Assembly: GCA_013817555.1 (NCBI GenBank)
Contig: JACDCN010000026.1
Location: forward strand, 1-13,717
DNA length: 13,717 nt
Reading direction: 5' to 3'
Source: Actinomycetota bacterium
GTDB lineage: Bacteria > Actinomycetota > Thermoleophilia > Gaiellales > Gaiellaceae
Shown: in pieces, positions 7,125 to 12,906 of the stretch
How the letters are laid out: each line of letters begins with the position of its first letter
Position numbering within the stretch: the stretch's first letter is position 1
Notes under the pieces: model-generated
Told to the model about the DNA's origin: nothing
What the model saw: the letters and a program-made list of their open reading frames with translations, nothing else
Databases searched by the model: none
Position numbers and translations under genes: made by a program

Positions 7125-7930
7125 TACTTGCTCCCACTTCCCGGCCGGACGAGCCCAGCGCGCGCTCCCGTCGGCTTGCGCACGGGCCGCTCGCGTCCCG
7201 CAGCCTCGTCAGACCACGGAGGCGACGTGATCCCGAGTCGTGCGACAAGGTAGAGGTGAATGCCGATGAGCGCGATCAGCGCGCCCGGGATCAGCAGCAT
7301 GTGGAGCGCGTACCACTTGGCGAGCGTGTCCGACCCGATCTCCGCGCCGCCCGCGAGGAACTGCGACAGCCAGGGCCCGGCGAAGGGCGCGGTGCCGTTC
7401 AAATTGATGCCGACAACGGTCGCCCAGTACGCGGTCTGATCCCAAGGCAGCAGATAACCGGTGAAACCCATGAGCATCCCCATCGCGAGGATCAGCACGC
7501 CGGTGATCCAGAGCAGCTCACGCGGATACTTGTACGCCCCGAACAGAAAGACGCGGGCCATGTGCATGAAGAGGAGGATCACGAAGACGCTCGCGCCCCA
7601 GCGGTGCATCCCGCGCACGAGCCAGCCGAGCGTCAGGTCGTTCGTGATGTGCTCGATCGACGCGTACGCGAGCGGCTTGCCGGTCGTCGGGTCGATCTCC
7701 GAAGCCGGCTTGTAGTACATCGCCAGGATCGCTCCGGTCAGCGTCTGAACGGCGAACGCGATCAGCGTGCCGAAGCCGAGCGTCTGGGCCCAGCTGATGT
7801 CGCGCGGGACGTTCCGGAAGAGGAACCACTTCGTTCCGCGGACTGCGCCGGTGCGCTCGTCGACCCAGTCGAGCGGGGCGAGCACCGCCAGGTCGACCAT
7901 GGTCTGCTTCCTGGTCTTGCGTCTTGCCAT
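7124..7930 (-). CDS. qcrB: Menaquinol:cytochrome c reductase, cytochrome b (b6-type) subunit QcrB
   Basis: This 268-aa protein is the four-helix, b6-like half of cytochrome b. The two b hemes are ligated by H109/H123 in GMHRWGASVFVILLFMHMAR and by H210/H225 in the fourth helix. The 14 residues between the last two ligands are the b6/Gram-positive spacing rather than the 13 of mitochondrial cytochrome b. GFTGYLLPWDQ at 155-165 and AYKYPRELLW at 132-141 are classical cytochrome b blocks. The N-terminal DWVDERTG resembles Bacillus QcrB. The protein contains no cysteine at all, so the covalent heme ci site known in b6 and Bacillus QcrB is missing. The ATG at 7928-7930 shares one base with the qcrA stop (TAATG), with AGGTGA upstream. 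Confidence 0.95.
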   Translation of the reverse strand: MARRKTRKQTMVDLAVLAPLDWVDERTGAVRGTKWFLFRNVPRDISWAQTLGFGTLIAFAVQTLTGAILAMYYKPASEIDPTTGKPLAYASIEHITNDLTLGWLVRGMHRWGASVFVILLFMHMARVFLFGAYKYPRELLWITGVLILAMGMLMGFTGYLLPWDQTAYWATVVGINLNGTAPFAGPWLSQFLAGGAEIGSDTLAKWYALHMLLIPGALIALIGIHLYLVARLGITSPPWSDEAAGRERPVRKPTGARAGLVRPGSGSK

Positions 7931-8856
7931 TAGCCGGTCACCTGGCTGGGAACGATTGGGTAGAGCCAGGACTCGAGCCCGTCCACGTGGGTGCCCGGCA
8001 CCGACCACGGGTACTTGGCGATCGTCGCGTTCGCCCCCGTCCCCGAGACGTTCCCGACCGCGTAGAGCTCGCCGAGGATGAGCTTGCCGTTGCGGATGGA
8101 GAAGCTGTAGCGGTCGAGCGACCGCACGGGCGGGCCGGCGGTGCGGTTGCCTTCGGCGTTGTACTGCCCGCCATGGCAGGGACAGCCGAACGACTGCGCG
8201 AGCACCGGCCTGAGCTCGACGTTCTTGATCTTCTTGATCGCGTCCTCGTCGATCGGACCGTTCGGCTGGACGGGACAACCGAGATGGACGCAGCGGCTGT
8301 ACAGGATCGTGAAGCTCGGCTCCCCCGCTTCGCTCGACCCGTTGTTGCGGACGAACGCCGTCCGCCGTGAGACCTCGCCCTGCTCCGGCTTCGACAGGTA
8401 GGTCGCAATCACATATTCGCCCTCGGGGAAGTTGTCGAGCGGGCCGAGATCGACCTCGTCCTCGTCGATGTTCGTGAACGACGGAAGCACCATGAAGCCG
8501 AGGACGGGCAGCGTGAGAACGGCGCCCATGCCAGCCGAGAGCCCGATCAGAGACGCCTCCAGGAATCGTGAGCGCGTGTACGCGGGGAGCGGCTCCTCGG
8601 GCGCTTCCACCTCGGCTTCGGCCTGAGCCGCTGCAGCCCGCGTCTCGGGGGTGATCGCCGGCACGTGGCCGCGCACGTCGCGCGTGACGTCGAGCGCCCA
8701 CAGGATCCCGAAGACGATTGCGAGAACCGCGCCGATCGCCGCAATGACCCAACTGATGACGAGGCCGAGCAGGAGGCAGGCGATCCCGATCGCGAACCCG
8801 ATCGGCCAGAGGCTGGGCCCGGGTGAGTGCGGGGTGTCTGGACCGTTAATGCTCAA
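7930..8856 (-). CDS. qcrA: Rieske iron-sulfur subunit QcrA of the menaquinol:cytochrome c reductase
   Basis: This 308-aa Rieske protein has three predicted N-terminal helices (about residues 17-36, 37-55 and 101-125), like actinobacterial QcrA and unlike the single helix of most families. The 2Fe-2S ligands are seen in box 1, CVHLGC at 189-194, and box 2, CPCHGGQY at 225-232. The conserved Tyr is present at 232, but Gly230 replaces the Ser that raises cluster potential in ubiquinol enzymes, which fits a low-potential menaquinol enzyme. GPPVRSLDRY at 241-250 is the Pro loop. The start is TTG at 8854-8856 with AGGT about 7 nt upstream; no ATG or GTG gives a sensible N-terminus. It is the first gene of the operon, behind the promoter at 8873-8902. 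Confidence 0.95.
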   Translation of the reverse strand: MSINGPDTPHSPGPSLWPIGFAIGIACLLLGLVISWVIAAIGAVLAIVFGILWALDVTRDVRGHVPAITPETRAAAAQAEAEVEAPEEPLPAYTRSRFLEASLIGLSAGMGAVLTLPVLGFMVLPSFTNIDEDEVDLGPLDNFPEGEYVIATYLSKPEQGEVSRRTAFVRNNGSSEAGEPSFTILYSRCVHLGCPVQPNGPIDEDAIKKIKNVELRPVLAQSFGCPCHGGQYNAEGNRTAGPPVRSLDRYSFSIRNGKLILGELYAVGNVSGTGANATIAKYPWSVPGTHVDGLESWLYPIVPSQVTG

Positions 8857-8872
8857 CGCAGACCTGGACGGG

Positions 8873-8902
8873 ATTCAATCGTTCGGCCGTCGCCGCTGTC
8901 AA
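8873..8902 (-). promoter_or_regulatory. Sigma-70-type promoter for the qcr-menaquinone operon
   Basis: On the minus strand a consensus -35 TTGACA (8897-8902) and a -10-like TTGAAT (8873-8878) are separated by 18 bp. Transcription would begin near 8866, leaving about a 10-nt leader that contains AGGT and then the TTG start of qcrA. It lies downstream of the long inverted repeat, so qcrA expression need not depend on ubiD transcription. Confidence 0.6.
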
Positions 8903-8964
8903 CGACGTATCGGCTGACGCATGGGATTCTTACTGGTCGGGGCGACGCGCGTCAGGGGAGGGGG

Positions 8965-9123
8965 CTGCCTTCGGGATGATCGCCCGTCGCGAGGCGGATG
9001 TTGGACGCCGCGAGGCAAGGACGCAGGGAGCGCCCATACCAATTTGGTATGGGCGCGACTGAGGACGCTGCATCGCGGCGTCCAGCGCCGCATCGCGACA
9101 TGGCCGCATCATTCCGAAGGCAG
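8965..9123. repeat. 159-bp imperfect inverted repeat spanning the ubiD 3' end
   Basis: Four nested matching blocks face each other around t9043: 8965-8980/9108-9123 (15 of 16), 8986-8997/9088-9099 (11 of 12), 9002-9013/9073-9084 (12 of 12), and the core 9030-9042/9044-9056 (13 of 13, arm gcgcccataccaa). The 16-nt segments between the two inner blocks do not pair; instead each contains aggacgc in direct orientation. The outer right arm includes the last codons of ubiD (LPSE) and its stop. There is no T-tract on either strand, so it is not a standard intrinsic terminator. It could be a transcript-stabilising or processing hairpin, a small non-autonomous mobile element, or an inverted duplication. 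Confidence 0.75.
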
Positions 9124-10569
9124 CTCACCAATTCCGTACTCGTCCCACCGCTGTGAGACCTTCTCTCGCACGTCGTCCGACATCACGATCTCCTCGGGCC
9201 AAACGCGCGCGTCTTCTTCCGGAAGCTTGTGCGTCGCGTCGATCCCGAGCTTTCCGCCGTAAAACTGCCGCCCGGGGGCGTGGTCCAGGTGGTCGAGCGG
9301 GCCTTCGCTGATGAGCACGTCCCGCTTCGGATCGACGTTCGCGGTCACGCGGAAGAAGACGTCGGCGTAGTCGTGCACATTCACGTGCTCGTCCACAACG
9401 ACGATCGACTTCGTCAGCGAGAGCATCCCCAGCCCCCAGAGCGCGTGCATCACTTTCTGGGCATGACCCGGGAAGGCCTTGCGGATCGAGACGATCACGC
9501 AGTTGTGAAACGCGCCCGCAACAGGAAGGTCGTAGTCGACGAGCTCGGGCAGAGTCATCCGCACCGCGGGCAGGAAGATCCGCTCGGTCGCCTTTCCGAG
9601 CCAGGCGTCCTCAGCGGGCGGCTTGCCTACGACGATCGAAGAGTAGATCGCGTCGCGCCTCATCGTCATCGCCGAGATCCGGAAGATGGGGAACTCCTCG
9701 GCATGCGAGTAGTAGCCGGTGTGATCGCCGAAGGGGCCCTCGATGCCCACGTCGTCACGAGAGACGGTTCCCTCGAGCACAATCTCGGCGTTCGCGGGCA
9801 CCTCGAGGTCGATCGTCTTGCAGCGAACGAGCTCGACCGGCTCGCCGCGGAGAAAGCCCGCGAGCATGAGCTCGTCGAGGTGGTGCGGGAGCGGCGCGCT
9901 TGCGGAGTAGGCGCTCACGGGATCGAGCCCGATCGCGACCGCGACGGGGATACGCCCGTCTTCCGCGGCGAGCAAGTCCGCCCGTCCGTCCTTGTGCATC
10001 TGCCAGTGCATGAAGGTCGAGGCGCGATCGATCACCTGCATCCGGTACATACCGACATTGCGGACTCCCGTCTGCGGGTCTTTCGTGATCACCGCGGGGA
10101 GCGTTATGAACGGCGCGGGGTCTCCGGGCCAGCAGCGCTGGATGGGGAGGAGTCCAAGCTCGACGTCGTCGCCCTGGAGCACGACCTCCTGGCACGACCC
10201 CTTGGAGACTGTCTTCGGAAGCGAGTCGGCGACCGACTTCAGCTTGAGGAGGCCCTTCACCTTCTCGATGATGCCCTGCGGCGGCTGCATGTCGAGCACG
10301 TCGCCGAGCTTGGCGGCAGCGTCGTCGAGACGCTCGACGCCGAGCGCGAGACACATGCGCCGCTCGGTGCCGAACTGGTTGATCAGCAACGGGTGCTTCG
10401 ATCCCTTCGGGTTCTCGAAGAGGAGCGCGGGCCCGCCGGATTTGACGACGCGATCGACGATCTCGGTGATCTCGAGATCCGGGTCGACCTCGGCTGAGAT
10501 GCGCCGAAGCTCGCCCTCGCGCTCGAGGAGCGCGATCCATTGACGCAGATCTCGCGGAGCACTCGCCAC
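9109..10569 (-). CDS. ubiD: UbiD-family prFMN-dependent decarboxylase (probable MqnL role)
   Basis: UbiD enzymes decarboxylate aromatic or unsaturated acids using prenylated FMN made by UbiX. The 486-aa product has family length. It shows DLRQWIALLEREGELRRI at residues 7-24, ALLFENPKGSKHPLLINQFG around 48-67, NVGMYRMQVID at 171-181, and the catalytic-region block EGPFGDHTGYY at 277-287. GRQFYGGKLGIDATHK lies near the C-terminus. With ubiX and the futalosine genes nearby, decarboxylation of the prenylated 1,4-dihydroxy-6-naphthoate is the likely reaction, by inference. The GTG at 10567-10569 is chosen because the family homology begins there and a TAGACT -10 hexamer ends 7 nt upstream, suggesting a leaderless start. 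The frame is open upstream, but the extra 28 residues do not look like UbiD. The last codons lie in the inverted repeat. Confidence 0.93.
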   Translation of the reverse strand: MASAPRDLRQWIALLEREGELRRISAEVDPDLEITEIVDRVVKSGGPALLFENPKGSKHPLLINQFGTERRMCLALGVERLDDAAAKLGDVLDMQPPQGIIEKVKGLLKLKSVADSLPKTVSKGSCQEVVLQGDDVELGLLPIQRCWPGDPAPFITLPAVITKDPQTGVRNVGMYRMQVIDRASTFMHWQMHKDGRADLLAAEDGRIPVAVAIGLDPVSAYSASAPLPHHLDELMLAGFLRGEPVELVRCKTIDLEVPANAEIVLEGTVSRDDVGIEGPFGDHTGYYSHAEEFPIFRISAMTMRRDAIYSSIVVGKPPAEDAWLGKATERIFLPAVRMTLPELVDYDLPVAGAFHNCVIVSIRKAFPGHAQKVMHALWGLGMLSLTKSIVVVDEHVNVHDYADVFFRVTANVDPKRDVLISEGPLDHLDHAPGRQFYGGKLGIDATHKLPEEDARVWPEEIVMSDDVREKVSQRWDEYGIGELPSE

Positions 10570-10576
10570 CGGGTCG

Positions 10577-10582
10577 AGTCTA
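10577..10582 (-). promoter_or_regulatory. Candidate -10 element for leaderless ubiD
   Basis: TAGACT on the minus strand is separated from the ubiD GTG by exactly 7 nt (CGACCCG), and no Shine-Dalgarno is visible. This geometry places the transcription start at or next to the start codon. No convincing -35 is seen at 16-18 bp. A small hairpin, tgtcc-gagag-ggaca, lies slightly upstream. Confidence 0.45.
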
Positions 10583-10665
10583 GTCTGGGCCCTTTGGACG
10601 ACATGTCCGAGAGGGACAAGTGCCGTACGGTGCCCAAGTCCAGCGCGATCCACCGGCGGTCGCAG

Positions 10666-10881
10666 CTACCTCCCGCCGCCGGCGACGGTCGACGCCATGA
10701 GATCCTCCACCTTCTGGATGGGCATCAGGACCGCGGCTGGGCGATCTCGCTTCGTCACCACGTAAGCCGCCCCGCCTTCGACCTCTTCGATCACTGCAAG
10801 AAGTGGTCTCCCTGAGCTGTTCACATCGATCTCTGCCAGGAGCGAATCCTTTCTAGTGGTGCCGAGATGACCACTCACCAC
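10666..10881 (-). CDS. Phd/YefM-type antitoxin-like protein, no toxin partner
   Basis: The 71-aa product matches the Phd/YefM N-terminal DNA-binding pattern: a Val-Asn start block, then LLAVIEEVEGGAAYVVTKRDRPAAVLMP, in which the EVE-G-x4-V-VT-R-x-R-P-A-AVL-P spacing is typical. The long toxin-binding tail seen in full antitoxins is very short. No toxin reading frame follows: 96 bp downstream is ubiD, and the gene upstream is a small membrane protein. The start is uncertain. The GTG at 10879-10881 gives 71 aa. A CTG at 10837-10839 has AGAAAGGA 7 nt upstream and gives a start closer to family length, and a GTG at 10822-10824 is also possible. It may act as a stand-alone transcription regulator. 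Confidence 0.7.
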   Translation of the reverse strand: MVSGHLGTTRKDSLLAEIDVNSSGRPLLAVIEEVEGGAAYVVTKRDRPAAVLMPIQKVEDLMASTVAGGGR

Positions 10882-10937
10882 GCGTTTCGCCCACCACGAT
10901 CGTCCGTCTTCGCGGGCGGCGAGAGATGCGGAAGTGG

Positions 10938-11096
10938 CTAGGAGTGGCGGCGGTGGCGGCGGCGGGCGAACCAGCCGTTCAGGTCGCCGAGGAAGATCAC
11001 GGCGAGGAAGACGAGCCCGACGACGAGCATCGAGACGATGATGTTCTTGCCCTCGTCGGCGGCATCAGCGAGCACGGCCACGAAGAATTCACTCAT
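10938..11096 (-). CDS. Small single-helix membrane protein, 52 aa
   Basis: The 52-aa product starts with ATG at 11094-11096, overlapping the end of the upstream gene by 8 bp. It has a short acidic N-terminus, one hydrophobic helix at about residues 19-38 (IIVSMLVVGLVFLAVIFLGD), and a strongly basic C-terminal tail (ARRRHRRHS), so the C-terminus should be cytoplasmic. The GGC-rich DNA at its 3' end simply encodes the Arg/His tail. I recognise no family. The overlap with the upstream gene and the credible membrane topology support a real gene, possibly paired with the 177-aa protein. Confidence 0.6.
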   Translation of the reverse strand: MSEFFVAVLADAADEGKNIIVSMLVVGLVFLAVIFLGDLNGWFARRRHRRHS

Positions 11097-11622
11097 TCGC
11101 GCCGACTCTATCGACGAACAGGGCATGCGCGGCGAGCGTGCGGTCGACCCGCTCGTCGCCCACTGCCGCCCGCGCGCGCTCTTCCAGAAGGGTCGTGTCG
11201 GCGTCGAGCCGGAGCGCGTTCCGGGCGTCGTCAAGGCCGCCTGCTCCGAGCCGGGACGCGGTCGCAGCCCAGGCGGCTCCGTCCCCATTCCTCCTTTCCG
11301 CGCGCGCCTGCGCGCACAACGAGATGAGCTCCGCAAGGTCGGCGACCGCCTCCACGTTTCCCGTAGCTGCAACGTGAACGAGACCCTGGGCGTAGAGGTA
11401 ATCGCCAAGGAGGAGAGCGGTGTCGGCGTCGGGCGGAGCGAAGAGCCGAGAACGACCGTAGTGGACGAGGTACCCCTCGTAGATCGTCTCGAGCCCTTGC
11501 GCGAGCTCCGGCGGGGCGAGCGGCGAGAAAACGGGCTCGTGGCGCCGCTCCTCGACCGGCTTGAGCGCGTCAGCCCAGAGCGGGCTCTCTCGAGCAGCCT
11601 CGGCGGTGATCGTGTTCCACAT
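11089..11622 (-). CDS. Unrecognised 177-aa protein with a polyprenyl-synthase-like segment
   Basis: No family is recognised with certainty. The middle part, from about residue 68 (TALLLGDYLYAQGLVHVAAT) through GNVEAVADLAELISLCAQAR, resembles the GDYLFSRAFAELAAAGD helix region of the polyprenyl synthase encoded at 4078-4968. That region follows the first aspartate motif in such enzymes. Neither DDxxD motif is present, and the length is about 60% of the enzyme. Non-catalytic small subunits of heterodimeric prenyl synthases (such as the Bacillus heptaprenyl synthase component I) keep a similar GDY segment, so a regulatory or chain-length subunit is conceivable. It starts with ATG at 11620-11622, 18 nt after the transporter stop, with no clear Shine-Dalgarno, and overlaps the 52-aa membrane gene downstream. 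Confidence 0.65.
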   Translation of the reverse strand: MWNTITAEAARESPLWADALKPVEERRHEPVFSPLAPPELAQGLETIYEGYLVHYGRSRLFAPPDADTALLLGDYLYAQGLVHVAATGNVEAVADLAELISLCAQARAERRNGDGAAWAATASRLGAGGLDDARNALRLDADTTLLEERARAAVGDERVDRTLAAHALFVDRVGANE

Positions 11623-11640
11623 GCGCTAGACCACTAGAAG

Positions 11641-12840
11641 CTATCCCGAGCGGCTTGCCGCCCGCGGCGGCTCCACCTGAGGAGGCTCCAATTCCACCTC
11701 GATAGGAATGTCCAGCGAGCCCCGATCCCAGCGCTCGAGTCGAACGCGTGGCCGGAAGAACCCCCACACCGCCCTCAGTCCCGCCATCGTCGGGAGCGCC
11801 ATCAGGACGCCGGCGATCCCGTACAGCTCGCCTCCGGCGAGGAGCCCGAAGATCACGAGCAGCGGGTGCAGCCGAAGCGCGCTCGCCATCACGTTCGGCA
11901 CCACGATGTGGCCCTCCACCTGGTAGATGAAGAGGAAGAGCAACCCGACCCAGACGACCCCGATCGGATCGACGAAGAGCGCGTAGATCACGGGTGGCAC
12001 CGCGGACAGCCACGGGCCGATGTAGGGGATCACCTCGATGAACGCCGTCCAGAGCCCGAACAGCAACGCGTATTCCTCCGCGCCCTCGACCAAGCCGGTC
12101 CTGCCGAGAACCCACATCCCGACCCCGGCGCTCGTGCCGATGACGGTCGAGAGGATCGCCTGGCCCTTCACGTAGCCCCACAGCGCGGTCTCGATCTGCT
12201 GAGTAAGAGGCGAGCCGCCCTGAGGTGGAAAGCGCGCGTCGATCGAGCGTTCCAGCCGGGGCATGTCGAGCAGCATGTAGATCGAGATGACGACAATCAG
12301 GATTGCCGAGAAGAGCAACAGCACGACGGAGAGAGCCGCTCCCTGCGCGAACTCGATTCCGTCTTGGACATATCCCGAGATCTCGCCCGTTCCGAGCGAG
12401 TCGATCCACCCGGTGATCTGCTCGCGAACCTGGATCCGCTCGAGGCCGTGGTCGTCGAACCAAAGCTGGAGACCGTCAATATCCATCTCCGCGGTGGTCT
12501 GACCGGTCGCCGGGTCGACGTCAGTCACGTAGTCGTCCATGCGCTCGGCCGCGCTACGGGCCTGATCGAATGCGACAACGCCGATCGCGATCAAGAGCGC
12601 GACGACCGCTGCGACGAAGATCGCGTACACGACCATCACCGAAAGTGCGCGCGGAACCCTGAGCCGCGTCAGATCCCGTACGAGCGGGTTCAGCATGAAC
12701 GCGATGACGGACGCGGTGAGGAAGAGAAAGAGAACGTGGCCGAGCGTGCTCGCCAAGAGAAAGGCGAGCACCAGGAGCACGGGCAGACCCACGAGCTGAA
12801 TCCATCGCGGAATCTGGATCGTCGGGCCGGGGCCGGCCAT
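11641..12840 (-). CDS. AI-2E/PerM family transporter
   Basis: This 399-aa polytopic membrane protein belongs to the AI-2E transporter (PF01594-type) family. It has N-terminal helix pairs at about residues 15-50 and 65-92, then a soluble stretch at about 95-160 as is usual in the family. C-terminal helices follow, with the signature IEVIPYIGPWLSAVPPVI and the region VEGHIVVPNVMASALRLHP followed by GGELYGIAGVLMALP. The C-terminal tail is Pro/Glu-rich and polar. Family members export varied substrates (autoinducer-2, sodium/protons, indole derivatives), so the substrate cannot be told. The ATG at 12838-12840 is chosen because a TTGGCA-16-TACGAT promoter ends 7 nt before it, implying a leaderless transcript; the open frame continues upstream but without homology. 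It appears to be the first gene of a unit leading into the 177-aa protein. Confidence 0.9.
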   Translation of the reverse strand: MAGPGPTIQIPRWIQLVGLPVLLVLAFLLASTLGHVLFLFLTASVIAFMLNPLVRDLTRLRVPRALSVMVVYAIFVAAVVALLIAIGVVAFDQARSAAERMDDYVTDVDPATGQTTAEMDIDGLQLWFDDHGLERIQVREQITGWIDSLGTGEISGYVQDGIEFAQGAALSVVLLLFSAILIVVISIYMLLDMPRLERSIDARFPPQGGSPLTQQIETALWGYVKGQAILSTVIGTSAGVGMWVLGRTGLVEGAEEYALLFGLWTAFIEVIPYIGPWLSAVPPVIYALFVDPIGVVWVGLLFLFIYQVEGHIVVPNVMASALRLHPLLVIFGLLAGGELYGIAGVLMALPTMAGLRAVWGFFRPRVRLERWDRGSLDIPIEVELEPPQVEPPRAASRSG

Positions 12841-12847
12841 CGCAGCG

Positions 12848-12875
12848 ATCGTATCGCGACGTTCCGGGGTGCCAA
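12848..12875 (-). promoter_or_regulatory. Promoter of the transporter gene, leaderless geometry
   Basis: On the minus strand the -35 is TTGGCA (12870-12875) and the -10 is TACGAT (12848-12853), 16 bp apart. Seven bases (CGCTGCG) separate the -10 from the ATG, and no Shine-Dalgarno is present. The 66-bp gap also holds the oppositely directed promoter of the plus-strand gene, so the two units may be regulated together. Confidence 0.55.
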
Positions 12876-12893
12876 GGTTTCCTCCGACCTTGC

Positions 12894-12899
12894 TACGGT
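12894..12899 (+). promoter_or_regulatory. Candidate -10 element for the plus-strand M23-like gene
   Basis: TACGGT is followed by 7 nt (CCCGCAA) and then the ATG at 12907. The spacing is the same as for the divergent transporter gene and ubiD. No good -35 is seen. The upstream DNA overlaps the -35 of the transporter promoter. Confidence 0.45.
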
Positions 12900-12906
12900 C
12901 CCGCAA

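Noticed and set aside
8965..9123. Intrinsic terminator between ubiD and qcrA
   Set aside because: The hairpin potential is strong, but no run of T follows on either strand, so a standard intrinsic terminator is not supported; it is listed as an inverted repeat instead.
9229..10497. Long plus-strand open frame opposite ubiD
   Set aside because: It is antisense to a clear UbiD and made largely of Arg, His, Asp, Glu and Val, as expected for reversed GC-rich codons.
10945..10970. GGC/GGT-rich tandem-like tract
   Set aside because: It is explained by the Arg/His-rich basic C-terminal tail of the 52-aa membrane protein; there is no regular repeat unit.
11866..12906. Very long open frame on the plus strand reaching into the M23-like gene
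   Set aside because: It is antisense to the transporter, gives a low-complexity Arg/Asp/Glu-rich translation, and only its part from 12907 looks like a protein. High GC content keeps such frames open.
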